Source: Diphasiastrum complanatum (taxonomy: Eukaryota; Streptophyta; Lycopodiopsida; Lycopodiales; Lycopodiaceae). From it: 64,000 nucleotides of DNA. Location: assembly GCA_029204225.1 (NCBI GenBank), contig CM055113.1, positions 19,861,798 through 19,925,797 of the forward strand, read 5' to 3'. The translations under genes were made by a program, and so were the position numbers. Position 1 is the stretch's first letter, and each line of letters begins with the position of its first letter. The notes under the pieces are model-generated. The model was not told the origin of the DNA. It searched no databases and saw nothing but the letters and a program-made list of their open reading frames with translations. Below, one piece after another: positions 42,826 through 54,099 of this stretch.

Positions 42826-44370
42826 CCCCACTCTGCCCAATGGGGTGAAACCACTATCATCCTCAGGCTTCCATGCACTTTTATGAGCCGCTCCAAAACA
42901 ATGAACATATAGGCAAACCTAGGATGAAAATCATGAAATAAGATTTGTAATTGGTCATAGCCTATAGGTAGCAAGCAGGCTATACTATATAGCAAAATTC
43001 AAATTCTAATTTCTCTGAGCACTGAAACTTGAAGCTAAAACAAAATTGCAATTTTCAAATCAAAAAATTGGAAACAGGTTGTCAGGTTGGAAGTTGGAAC
43101 TTGGTTACCTAGTGGGGGCAGGCCTTAAGAGATCCAAGGTGGAATAGGACCTGAAGATGCTCAAGACCCTCTGTCTCTTGGTGACAAATCTCACCAAGAA
43201 TTGTGCCATGTCTAATCTCCCAATGTCTTCAACTAGGAGGTCAAGACAATGTGCAGCACATGGACTCCAGAAAATCCAAGGGTACTTCTCATTCACCATC
43301 TTCCCCATGGCAACACAATTGGACGCATTGTCCGTGACAACCTGCATTGGAATTTCGACAAAGGTCGAATCATAACTCATGAACATTCACCATTCAGCAT
43401 TCCGGAAGCAAATGCAAATGCAGATTGCAAATGTAAATGGCAAGTGCAAATTGCAACGTTCAAAACAATAATCACGATTCACAAAATGTAAGTTACTAAG
43501 TTGTAACTTGTAACTTACTAAGTTCTAACTTCAAAGCTGAGAGCTCAATGTCAAAAGTTGAAACTTGAAAGTGGCAAGTGCACATGCCTGGCTCCGACAT
43601 ATCAATGGATCTCAAAAACATGGTGCCCATGCAAGAAGACACCAATATATTCACAAGATGGCGCCTCCTTGCATCGGTCCAACCATCTGATACTATAGTG
43701 CATCCAAACCTAAAACATTCGACAACACTTTCGACTAAGTTGCAAATTTGGAGATTGAAAGTTCAAAGTTAGAAACTTGAAAGTACTAATTTCTAAAGTA
43801 GTCAGTGGCAAGTGCAAAGGTTTTGAAGATGTAAGGTTACAAGTATACCTCGCCATGACTTCCTAATGGGCTGTAGGTCAGCATCCACGGACTGCCGCTC
43901 AACGTGTAGCTCTCTTGTCCTCAACTGCTCCATGGTCGGGCCCTCCCACTCAACACCGATACGAGATACTGCTCGCATCATATCCCTCCATGCAGGGGTC
44001 TGTGCCACATGAAAAGGGAGGTCACACAAGTAAAAGCACCTCCTAACAGCAATAGCAGCTGCATCCCTATGTGACTACTGGAAGGCTGCCACAAAAACAT
44101 CTCTGCCTCTCACGTGTCCTCAACCCCGTCCCCTAACAATGCTACCAATAGCACTACTGCCTGCCCCACCAACTGGCACTGCAGGAGTCTCTCCAGAAGA
44201 AGAAGGTGGAATGGATGCTGCAGCGGAGCTAGTGCCGGCTACAGGTGCCGGCTGCGATGGGGAATCTCGGCGCTCTGCCGCACCTGTAACAATAACATTG
44301 GTGTTAATAGTTAGGTAGCAGGCTTTAGGTAATAAATTATAGTCAGTGAGAGAGCTCAAAGAACAGTCAC
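42826..44370 (-). pseudogene. Second hAT transposase copy (partial), - strand
   Basis: On the - strand in order: a Ser/Pro/Ala-rich part (44285-44120), CDLPFHVAQTPAWRDMMRAV (44029-43802) matching CNLPFHLARTPAWRRAM of the first copy, a DUF659 exon (about 43720-43575: FGCTIVSDGWTDARRRHL), the core exon (about 43386-43105: VVTDNASNCVAMGKMVNEKYPW, AHCLDLLVEDIG) and the start of the next exon (about 42930-42826: FAYMFIVLERLIKV). The BED finger exon and the C-terminal dimerisation exons are missing. The core exon is better preserved here than in the first copy, since VTDNASNC is intact. It ends against copia sequence at about 42825. Confidence 0.8.
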
Positions 44371-44479
44371 TAATTACTCATTAGTAATCAAAGTTTAAAG
44401 TTATAGACTAAACTTTTAAGTTTTAGCTTTAGATCAAATTTTAATCAATGTCATTGATCAAACAAGATTTAAGAATCAA

Positions 44480-44754
44480 TCACACATAGTGCACACACAC
44501 ACACTCTCTCCCTCTCTTTCACACTCTCCCGAGTCTCTCTCTCTCTCTCTCTCTCAATCTCACACACACACGTCACACACACACACCACACACACAAACA
44601 CACAAACACAAACACAGTTTAACACACCACCACACACACAAACACACCACCACACTCAAAGTTCACACACACACAGTGCACACACGCCACGACTCACACA
44701 CACACTCCCTCTACTTCACACACACACACAAACACTGCATACAAACACTCCCTC

Positions 44755-44798
<44 letters not shown>

Positions 44799-44894
44799 CA
44801 ATATCTCTCTCTCAACACAATCACAAGTTACAACACATTTCACAACACATTACACAACACACAACCCACACTCACAAGTCACAACATAGTGACA

Positions 44895-44935
<41 letters not shown>

Positions 44936-44943
44936 TCTCTCTC
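44480..44943. repeat. CA- and CT-rich low-complexity block
   Basis: Long mixed (CA)n and (CT)n runs, including perfect (CA) from about 44762 to 44796 and (CT)n at 44893-44943. On the - strand this reads GA then TG-rich, the same order as the supposed hAT leader at 26480-26945 apart from GA position. Translations here are repeats, not genes. Confidence 0.8.
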
Positions 44944-45393
44944 TGGTAGGGACCCAACTTCCTTGGGTCCCAAACCCAGACTTGAGACCAGACGATGACT
45001 GGGCTTGTAGACTTGACCGGTGACTCGTGAACCTGCATGGTTGCCACGTGTCATGATCCAGGAGTGCACATGGCTTGGAGTCTCTCTCTCCTTGGAGGTA
45101 TACAAGGGGAGGAGGACTCATTTGCCATCCATTCTGTCTACCTAGGAGGAGGTGGATGGAGAGCGTGTGCACGGCCAGGATGTATTGCTAGCATGAGGCA
45201 GGAGATGGCTGAGAGCCTGGGCGGTGGTATGGGACGCCGTCTGGGATGGAGGTCGGATCTAGCTTGATACGGTCACAGGCCAGGGCACGGAGGGTGGACC
45301 CGGATTAGGTCCTAAGGCAGGGTGGAACGTGAATCGTTCGGTCTCTTGTGGTTAACCGGCACCTGGAGGTTTGCAGTAAGTGAGTGTGTAACA
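44944..45393 (+). repeat. 5' LTR of a Ty3/gypsy element
   Basis: About 450 bp from TGGTAGGGACCC to GTGTAACA. A TATA-like tatacaag is near 45100. A perfect primer site follows. The left edge lies against (CT)n, so the exact start is uncertain by a few bases. A decayed relative is at 3930-4135. Confidence 0.7.
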
Positions 45394-45395
45394 TA

Positions 45396-45408
45396 TGGTA
45401 TCAGAGCC
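45396..45408 (+). other. Primer binding site (initiator tRNA-Met)
   Basis: TGGTATCAGAGCC two bases after the LTR end. Confidence 0.9.
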
Positions 45409-46270
45409 ACTGCATACTGAAAGCAGGTGCGTTGATCCGTAGTAGATTTCTTGTAACTTTCGTCGCTTCTGACGGATTTCGATTCGGGTTTAAAACGCAT
45501 TTTTTATGCGTGTTTTCCTATTCTTCTTCCCGCTGTTTTTTTTGTAAATTTCAAGTAGAAAGTTTCAAAAAAGTGGAAGGGGCCCTAGAAAGGACCTGCC
45601 ACGTGGCACTGCCCAAGGTGGGACAGGTGGCGGTCCCTCTTCCGCTCCAGAACTGTAGTTTTTTGGGTCGCGATGGGCCCTCCTCAGCGAATAACAATCA
45701 GGAAGTTTTACATCGCTGTTTGACCAGCGAGAACGATCAAAAAAATGTTGAGAAATCTGCCACGTGGCATCTTTTGGGCCAGGTGAGTGGCAGCTGGCAG
45801 CGCCCTGCTGTTGTGATGTGTTTCAGATCCTGAGATGAGGAAATCGGGGCCCTCCCTGAAAATTTAACTTGATTGTCTTCTACCTGTCCCTGTCAATCAG
45901 CGATGGACAGTTTCAAGAATTTAACTAAATTTAAGGGGGAGGGGGGGGGGGCTATAGGCCACCTGGCAGATTGCTAGGTGAAGGCCAGAAGGCTGAGGTG
46001 GAGGCTAGGTGGCAAGGCAAGGCCACTTGGCAGTTTTTTAGGATAGCGTGAAGAGGGAGGTATGCCTCTTCCATGCATCTGTTTGTGAGAAATAAGGTGG
46101 AGGTGGTGGTGCATCCTTCTCCTTGCTCTCTCTTAATCCTCTTGGCAGCCATGGACAATACCATTTGGTTTGTGAAGAGACAGCAAGAGTAGTCTTGTAT
46201 CTACCTTCCTTGAGTAGCTTTTGATTCTCTTCTATCTTCTCTTCTTAATTCACCTCTCCTCTCTGTAAAA
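45409..46270 (+). other. Leader of the gypsy element
   Basis: Untranslated region between primer site and gag. Contains repeated words gccacgtggca (about 45600 and 45760) and a G-rich run at 45936-45952. A frame at 45384-45833 crosses the LTR border and is not regarded as a gene. Confidence 0.5.
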
Positions 46271-47100
46271 ATGGAGCCTACTCCTACTACACAGGCTATG
46301 TCCCCTGCTCATGAGGCTACAGTATCTGCCTCTGTTTTAGACCCTGAAGCTTTGATGCTGGCTATTAACAGTCTACAGCAACAGATTGTGGCTAAGCACA
46401 GTCAGGATCAGCAGGACCTCAAGGAATTGACGCAGCTAAGGCAATTGGTGCATCAACCCTTGTTTACTCCTGAAGTTTTTGCTGGGGAAAAGAAGGATAG
46501 AACCCCGGAGGCGGTCTTGCAATGGCTGGATCGATGGAATTCGCACTTTTCCATGCACGATTCATCCGAGGACAACAAGATCAATCTCGCCGTCATGTAC
46601 CTGAGAGGTAAAGCATTTACCTAGTGGCAAGATATACGGGGTAAGCCTGAAGTTCCTAGGAATTGGGAGGATTTCTGTAAGGCCTTTAAGGCGGCCTTCC
46701 TTCCTATTCTTGATGACTTTGAATTTTACTGTCAGTATGCAACAATCCATATGGGGAACCGGCCCCTAGATCAGTATTTGCAAGAATTTCAAGAGGTCTA
46801 TTCTCGTTTTGCAACTAGAATAGATCCTTTGCTAGTAAAGTTGCATTTCATACTGGGGCTGCCAAGAGACTACCAACTAGAGGTCAGGAGGAACCAGCCT
46901 CTTACCCTCGAGGATGCTGTTCGCTTCGCCAGAATCTACGATGATACTCGTACGATGGCTAAGCCTGAGACTGGTGTCTTGCCCGACGTAAAGGGTAAGA
47001 GGCCTTTCTTTCCAAAGAAATCGAAAGATAAGGCAAAGGAAGGGGCTTCAGGTTTAGGGAAATCGAAGGAAGAGGGTGATGGATCAGATGGGTATATTTA
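46271..47100 (+). pseudogene. Ty3/gypsy gag, one premature stop
   Basis: ATG at 46271 opens METPTTQ-like N-terminus (MEPTPTTQAMSP), a Gln-rich helix (LQQQIVAKHSQDQQ) and the gag core: PEVFAGEKKDRTPEAVLQWL, NLAVMYLRGKAFT. TAG at 46622-46624 stands where Trp is usual (FT*WQ), and the same frame then continues to 47098 with WEDFCKAFKAAFLP, MGNRPLDQYLQEFQEVYSRF, KLHFILGLPRDYQLEV and a basic Lys-rich end. The capsid-like core is otherwise complete. The zinc knuckle and all pol domains are missing, as the element is cut by the GA tract and LINE at 47287. Poly-G (47102-47111) follows the stop. Confidence 0.85.
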
Positions 47101-47284
47101 GTGGGGGGGGGGGAAGGCTGGGAGAAGGATGAGGAGGAAGCAGCGGCGGCGACAACAACTACCGACACAGTAGCAGCAGTTGCTAGCAGCTATGAAGGAG
47201 GGGGGTGGAGGAAGGGGAAGGAGGAGGAGACGGGGAGGTGGATGAGGGGGAGCGTGAGCTTCCCCTTATTTTTTTCGCCATGGC

Positions 47285-47286
<2 letters not shown>

Positions 47287-47347
<61 letters not shown>
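47287..47347. repeat. (GA)n microsatellite at a LINE 3' end
   Basis: About 61 bp of GA repeats, then gctttatcaatgtcttttaatgcc, which matches the LINE 3' end sequence at 38622 and, more distantly, 26958. Confidence 0.95.
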
Positions 47348-47350
<3 letters not shown>

Positions 47351-49936
47351 TATCAATGTCTTTTAATGCCAAAAGACATATAAGACCAAATAAATACATC
47401 TCAAGTGTGATAGATACTGAGCAAGAACATCTTGCGAAGCATCAGTGCCACACATTGAGGGTCAACATATGAAATGAGTGGGCGAAGTGTGACAGGAGAG
47501 TCTCGGAAAAGACAATGATAACATCCTCGAATCTCATAGTAGACAGGGCATCTGAAAAGAAAATGCTCCTCTGACTCCACCTCCCCTAATGTACACATAT
47601 GACAAAGTCTGCTCATATGAGGGATGCCCTGGAAGCGGCCTATCTCCACATAGAACTGATGTGAGGAAAGTCGGAACTGACCCAGTGCAAAACGGAGGCA
47701 ATGTGAAAGTTCGCTACCTAAATAGCGAGGCAAAAACTGGGACCCCAACACTGTCTAGCTTGAGGAAACTGGAGTGATAGAAGTCCGATTTGACCCCCAA
47801 GGGCCCCTGCCAAGTCACTCGAGAATATGCACGATAAATAATCCCCTTGATACATTGATGAGAACCCACCGGTAGATTAAAAATGTCAATGTTGTAAATG
47901 CGTAGAAGACAAGAAGCCTGGGAGTACCATGATATCTAGTGACCTTGGAAATGAAGCTGCTGAGAAGAGAGAAAAGCTATGTGTGGATAACGCGAAACTG
48001 CAAGACTCATCACTCTATGGATATATGTGATCAACTTGGAAATAGCCTCAACCCGTAGTGGAATGACAACAAACTCACCAAGTATAACTTGGTGAGGAAC
48101 AGATGGTTTGGCCCGGATCATGCGTGCCAACATACCGAAATGTTGACGAGAGATGCTAGTCCACTCTGACTCAAGAATCCCAGTGCACCAAGCCTCTGCT
48201 GCATACATAACTGTGGGTGCAACAATAGTCTCAAATAGGTTACACTTACTCGGGCCATCTCGAATGTGCTTCTTGAAACAAAAGCGCTCGAGACTAACTA
48301 ACGCAACATGCCTCTTACGTAATCTAGCTGTGGCAGCATGTCTCATACTGAAGGCAGGGCCAGTGAAGGAAGTCCCCAAATAGGTGTAAGAGGATACCAC
48401 CTCAACTGGTTGTCCCCCTAGAGTGAATATCTGTTGCTACGTGAATGTCTTGGAGGTATTAAAGACCATAACATTGGTTTACCTGGTATGCACAGTCAAA
48501 CCAAATAAGTCTCCAAAAACCTATAAGGTATCCAAGTGCTACTGCAACCCCTCGCCAGAAGCAGAAAGTAAGGCCACATCATCACCATAAAGCAAAATGG
48601 AAATGAGTATATCACCCAGCCTGCAGCAAATACCACCATCCTGGTTGATGGCTCTCTCAAGCTCAAAAAGAATGGGGGAGAGGGAACAACCCTAACTCTC
48701 TCAGATAGACGTGGAACAGAGTCGAACGCTTTTCAGAAGTCCACAAAACAACAATATACTCTCTCATGTTTGGATCTAGCCTCCTCAATAATAGCCTGGA
48801 GAGTAAACACATGATTAATAGTAGAGTGCTATGCCCTGAAACGAGCCTGACCCAAAGCATGTAGCCCCCATGTCTCTGCCTCACAACTAATCATTGTCTG
48901 AAGGATAGTGCCGTAAAGCTTAGCCACAATGTGCCCAATCCTAATGGTACGATAGTTCTTAGGTTTCATGGGATCACCACTCTTGTGAATGGGGTGGATG
49001 ATATTGGTACACCACAAAAGGGCAAATCCAGAGATGACGGCCTGGTTAAGGAGAGAGGCTAAAACAGGTGAATGAATATCGGTAGCATGAATTAAGAGTT
49101 CGGATTTTAAATCCTCGATATCTCAAGCACAATGAGTTTCCATTTTCTCAATAGCGAAGGAGACCATGGCAGGGGTGAAAAGGGAGAAATTGGAGGGACG
49201 AGGAGATATAATAATCGGATCAATAGGAAAGGTGTATAGTAAGGTGGCATACTCAGTCCAGCAACATAAATCTCTTAGCGATGGGGGTGGAGCACGGGGT
49301 ATAAATTCATGCCAAAAGGCCCCAAATGAGGAACTATAGAGAAGATCTACAAGGCATTCCCCTTCAGAGGTTTGCGTTTCTTATAGCGGCAAGTATAGCT
49401 ATATAGACGTCTGAGATGACGAAGTTGGGAGGACGATGTGAGTTGAGCAGAGTTGACTTGAGAGTGGAGTTGTTTACATATGTCATCATACCAAGGTTGG
49501 TGAGGATGACGACACTTTGGGGAAGTGGATTTTCTGCGATGTTTGGTAGGGAAGGCGATAGAGGCTGTAGTGTGAAGAGCTGTAGTCAGGAAAGACGCTT
49601 GGGAGTGGAGTGGGTTATCATATGGAAAGTTACGGAGTAAGAAGGAGAGAGCATCTTGGTAAAGAGGAGTATAAGCATTATTAAAGGTGTAAATAGGGGC
49701 ACGTTCCATATGAGAAGGATTAGATGAAGAGAGATCGAAAGCAAGGAGTGGTCAGATAATGTGGTGGGAGAAACAGTGAAGTCAGAGAGAAAGTGAATAA
49801 GAGATGGTGAACCCATGAAATAATCCACAACACTATGCGGTCTCCAGAAGTCGGCCAATAGGGTAAGCCATTAAAATGGCCAGCTCACGAGCCTCCCCCA
49901 GGAGAAGGAAATGCTGACCATATGCAGAGACCGGGC
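47348..49936 (-). pseudogene. LINE ORF2 (C-terminal two thirds) and 3' UTR, split by copia
   Basis: On the - strand: endonuclease end (49858-49586 with a HSVVDYFMGSPSL block, SDHSLLS), RT (49017-48829: CTNIIHPIHKSGDPM, NYRTIRIGHIVAKLYG; about 48740: FVDF..AFDSVP with disruption; YGDDVAL near 48580), RT thumb (48400-47936) and the zinc motif region (47751-47401: LCHMCTLGEVESEEHFLFRC, then VYYEIRGCYHC). Many shifts and stops. At 49936 the endonuclease is interrupted by the copia element and resumes at 59377. Joined mentally, the two halves match ORF2 of the intact LINE without a gap, so the LINE is older than the copia insertion. It inserted into the gypsy element to its left. Confidence 0.88.
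49932..49936. other. Target-site duplication, left copy (CGGGC)
   Basis: CGGGC stands directly before the 5' LTR and is repeated at 59372-59376 directly after the 3' LTR. Five bp is the usual size for copia integration. Confidence 0.93.
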
Positions 49937-50316
49937 TGTTGAAATAAATGCCTATTTTGCCCCTTAAGGCTTGTATACTTGTAACTTGTAAGTTGTGCAT
50001 AAGACATGGGGGTAAAACATTTAACACCCCACTTGTGCTAATTAGGCAAGTAAATCAAGTAGGTTAAGGACCCATGTGGGTTCTAGAGCTAGAATTAGCA
50101 AGACACCACCTCTATACATAACATGCTATATGTAGCCCAAACTTTGGAGGGGTTTCCACGCCCTACTACACTTTGAATATTCATTCATGTTGTGTGAGCT
50201 TTGAAGTCCTCTCTCTCTTGCTTTTGTGTTCTACTCCATAGCTGGTTTTCTGAAGCTTTCATAGTGTGCTTACTATGTTGTTATGATACTCCATAGCTAG
50301 GCCTTGGAATTTGACA
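49937..50316 (+). repeat. 5' LTR of the young copia element
   Basis: 380 bp from TGTTGAAATAAATG to GGAATTTGACA. Compared with the 3' LTR (314 bp) I count two substitutions over the shared part and one indel of about 66 bp near 50025-50095, which is present here and absent from the 3' copy. Such low divergence means recent insertion. Confidence 0.95.
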
Positions 50317-50328
50317 TGGTATCAGAGC
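50317..50328 (+). other. Primer binding site (initiator tRNA-Met)
   Basis: TGGTATCAGAGC starts directly after the 5' LTR. Confidence 0.93.
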
Positions 50329-50739
50329 AGGTTATGTTGCCTGTGGTGTGGTGAAAGCTTGGACCTGTTTTTGATCAGATTCCTGCCATTCCTGGAGAGC
50401 AGCTTACCTTTGAGGAGGGAGCACTTTTTGTAGGGGCATCTGATCTCTGTGCTATCTGCATGGTTGGAGTACTGTTTGCAAGGGGAGTACAGGGAGCCAA
50501 AAAGTTTCTAATTTGAGACAAAATTTTTTGAGTCTTTTTGGACAGCTAGGACTGTAGGAGGGCGCTTTCTACAGTGGGGACTTCAGTGAAAGTTCTGAGT
50601 GGATCTTGGACAAGGGCTAGGACAGCCATACAGGGGGATAGTTTCAAATCCAGAAGCTGAGGGTTATTGAGCAAGTGGCTGCATACCCTAGTTGGGTGAA
50701 AACCCCAGTTTGCCTTTTGTGTTTTATTTCTATCCAGCT

Positions 50740-51138
50740 ATGTCTAGTCTTGCAGAGAGCATGCTGAGTGAAGCCAGCCGGCTTGATGGCACTAACTTTA
50801 GCATATGGAAATTCAAGATCAAGAACATTCTTGAAGACAAAGAATGTTGGAAGCTTGTGACAGGTGAGGAGCCTGTTCCAACATCTGAACTTGAACTTAA
50901 GGACTATATCAAGAGAGGGGAAAAGGCACACAGAATCATCAACATGTCAGTGAGGGATAATGTGATTCCTCTAATCAGGTCAGCCAAAGGGCCTGTGGAT
51001 GCATGGCACATTCTTTGTGCATTGTATGAGACAACAAGTACAACCAGGTTTCTCTACTTGAAGAACAAGTTGTATACTCTCAGAATGGAGACAGGGGAGA
51101 CAGTTACTGATCATCTTACTAAGATTCAGGATATTAGT
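50740..51138 (+). pseudogene. Copia gag, N-terminal part only
   Basis: ATG at 50740 opens MSSLAESMLSEASRLDGTNF, then SIWKFKIKNILEDKECW and the UBN2-type gag core with DAWHILCALYETTSTTRF, LKNKLYTLRMETG and VTDHLTKIQDIS. At about 51138 the gag reading is cut; the next bases belong to integrase in reverse orientation. The rest of gag is found inverted at about 52270-52588. Gag forms the virus-like particle; this half alone cannot. Confidence 0.9.
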
Positions 51139-52588
51139 GCCGTTTTGCTGAGGGGTATGAGGAGCTGTAAGCTGCCTTTTGATCCCATTGGCCTTGCAGA
51201 ATTCCACAAATTCTGTCTTAATGAACTCTCCACCACCGTCTGACTTGAGCATCTTTATCTTCTTTCCTGAATGTTCTTCTACCAAAGCTTTGAAATGCAG
51301 GAAGTACTTGAATGCTTCAGATTTTAACTTCAAGAAATAAATCCAAATCTTGCGTGAGAAGTCATCAATAAAGGTCATAAAGTAATATGCCCCCCCCTGC
51401 AGATTTTGTTTGGGTTGGCCCCCACAAATCTGAATGTATCAAGTCAAGTATGCCTGCTGCCCTGGTGGTGCTTTCCTTGGGAAACTTATGTCTTTGTTGT
51501 TTTCCCATAGCGCAAGCCTCGCAAACTGAAGAGCTTGGCTTAACAACTGGAAGCCCCTCCACCATATGATGCTGGTTCAACACCTGCATGCTTTGGTAGC
51601 CAAGATGTCCATACCTCTCATGCCACAACCTATCCACATCCCTTCCTTTTGCTGTATAAGCATGCTGACTAGGGATAGAAGTGTATAACCTGTATAGATT
51701 ATCTTCCTGCAATCCTTTGGCCACAACCTTCATATTATCACTCAAGTCCAACACAAGACAAGAAGTAGCATCAAATTCTACTTTCATATTTTGTTGAGTG
51801 ATAGCTCCTACTGAAAGAAGATTTTTAGCAAGTCCTGGTACATATAAGACATTCTTAATGACTTTGACTTCTCCTGATCGAAGCTTTACAGGTACTGTGC
51901 CCTTTCCCTTGACCTTGTGTGTTGAGTTGTCACCTAGGCACACCTCTTGTCCATCACTAATCCCCACAAAGGTATCAAACCAATCCCTATGAGGGGTCAT
52001 GTGCTTTGAAGCACCTGAGTCAATGTACCAACCACCTGTTGTAGCTTGTGAAGCCAATGCAACAGAGAATAACTCAGCTTGCCTTATGTCACTCTGCTCC
52101 TCTCTTGCAACACTCTCAACAACATTTCCTCCTTGCTTCTTTGTGCCCTTCTTTTGGTCTGCAAGCTTCTTCCTGCACTCAAAAGCAAAGTGTCCATATT
52201 TACCACAGTGATTGCAATTCCCCTTCCTTCGAGGTGTGGAAGAAGTATTCGAGGAGGGTTGTGCTTCTGACATCTACAAGTTCTCCATTCCTTGCTCAAG
52301 TGTTTGTGGTGTTCCTTTGTTCTTGCCTTTACCTTTCTTCTTATCCTTAGCTGGAATTTGCTTCTTCTTAGAAGCAAAGGCATGCTCCTGGAAATCTTCC
52401 CTCTTGGGGAGATTAACTCTCCTCATCTCCTCCTGTAACAAGAGACCATAGACTTCTTCATAGGTAGGGATCTTCTCTCTCACTGATATCATCATCACAA
52501 AGTTTTGATAAGCATATGACAAGCTATTCAGAACTATTGGCACCAAGTCTTTGTCAGCAATAGACTCTCCAAGTACAGAAAGCTGATC
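51139..52588 (-). pseudogene. Inverted gag-protease-integrase segment of the same copia
   Basis: On the - strand from 52588 down: gag middle (DQLSVLGESIADKDLVP, SLSYAYQNFV), basic linker, zinc knuckle CNHCGKYGHFAFEC (about 52210-52170), protease YIDSGASKHM (about 52020), GAG-pre-integrase LWHERYGHLGYQSM and CEACAMGKQQRHKF, integrase core DLIHSDLWGP, TFIDDFSRKIW, SDGGGEF and HTPQQNG ending at about 51139. It begins exactly where the + strand gag N-terminus stops and ends where the + strand integrase at 56949 continues (ERKNRTIVE), so it is an in-place inversion. A stop lies near 52273 and another near 51378. The short word agtg is shared at one breakpoint. Confidence 0.88.
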
Positions 52589-52663
52589 ACTCTTGCTCTC
52601 CGAATTGCGAATTGCTGCGATCAAGCTCTTGTCTGCCATCACTCGTTTACATCTACAAGCACT

Positions 52664-53860
52664 ATGGCGATTGTATTCAAAACGCACCCAAAGCCAGTGA
52701 TACCAGTTGCTTTCAAACAATTCTGTAAATCAATAAAAGTCAATCAGTTCTCCAGGCTGGGTCAGCAGATGGGCATTTTATGTATGCATGTTGGTATGCT
52801 GACAGTGCAGGAGGATATCAGGATTGCACCAGTACTACCAGAGCTAGCCCCATCAATTGAGGTGGAATCCCAGATGCAGACATCAAAGACAGCCACCATA
52901 GCAGCCACATCATCATCATCATCATCATCAAGTCAAGGGAGCACGGTGAGGATGACTTTGCCATCATCCCAGTACACACCACTGTCCAGCAAAGAAGGAA
53001 ATAGTGATGCAGAAGAGGAGGCGGAGGACAATGTTGATCAGGAGCATAATCAGGCTGAAATACCACAAGAGCCAGAACCACAAGGAGCAGAACAACTTTC
53101 TGATGACCAGTAGAGCAACGAAAGTGACGTCGAGGAACCAATCCTCGATGTCGACTTATATCAAAAGGTTTTTGGAACACTACTGCTAGATACTCGGGCA
53201 ACTATTCAGCATTTTGCTAGCTTGGAGAAGGTATCCAGAAAGCTGGGGTCCAAGTATGAAAGAGTCTGAGCAGAAAAGATACAGAGCTGAGCGAAACAAA
53301 GGCTGAGTTGGCTTATAGAAATGAGGAGCTTGAAGCAACCAATGCGGAGCTGAGCAAAAAAGATACAGAGCTTGAAAAAGCGAAAGGAAGGCAGGATGCC
53401 ACGCTCGAAGTGTTGGAAGAAATGCAAGAGCAGTCCAACACATTCGAAAGTGAGAACATACTGCTTAAACAACAACTTCAGACCCTTCAGACTTCTTTGC
53501 AGGAGGAGAGACGAGTGCGAACTACTCTTCAGAGTAGCAATGCGAAGCTGAGCAATGAACTCAGCAGTGCTCAGGATTCAATTGCCCAACTGCAAAATTC
53601 TGCAGAAATGTTAAAGAAAGGCAATCAGATATACAAGAAACAAGCCGAAGAGGCAATACTGTGGCGAATCAGCACCAAAGTCACACTCGGTGCCTGCGTA
53701 TCTCATGGCAGGTACCGAATTGATCTGGTAGCATGGAAGGGAATCCAGGAGAGGATGATCCAGACCTTCCAGATGCAATATATGCAACCGTAGATGATTG
53801 CTTATGAGAAGCTGAAGGAACAATTAGAAGAGGCCAATTCCAATTAGGCCAAATGCAGAC
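52664..53860 (+). pseudogene. Acidic, coiled-coil protein reading frame, unknown family
   Basis: Frame 52664-53113 (149 aa) has a Ser-rich run (about residues 80-95) and an acidic tail (DAEEEAEDNVDQEHNQAE). After TAG at 53111-53113 the same frame continues for about 50 codons (DVEEPILDVDLYQKVFG). A frameshift near 53260 leads to frame 53308-53793, a long coiled coil with internal repeats (TELEKAKG, ELSKKDTEL; LQTLQTSLQEER; SSAQDSIAQLQNS). No catalytic or RNA-binding motif was found. The whole looks like one broken gene of about 400 codons. I do not recognise it. Confidence 0.45.
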
Positions 53861-54099
53861 TTCTGATGCGGAAAAACCAGCGTAAGGACAAGATCAGAAG
53901 ACGCAGACAGATGAGCCAGCACCAGTAATGAAAAGGCCATCCAAACGGCTACCATCTGCAGGCAGATCCTGAGAGATCAAGAAACACAGACTAAAACCAA
54001 GGATGCTGTAGAGGTACAGGCTACCGAAGACCAACCTGAGGCGTTAAGCGTCATTCCATACCAAGCCCAGGCGTCACCAAGTGGAGCAGCTGTAAAGAA

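Noticed and set aside
44489-45172. Several open frames of 65-169 codons in CA/CT repeats
   Set aside because: Simple-repeat translations (His-Thr, Ser-Leu, Arg-Glu), no codon or domain evidence.
45384-45833. 149-codon + strand frame
   Set aside because: Crosses the LTR/primer-site border of the gypsy element, so it is not a separate gene.
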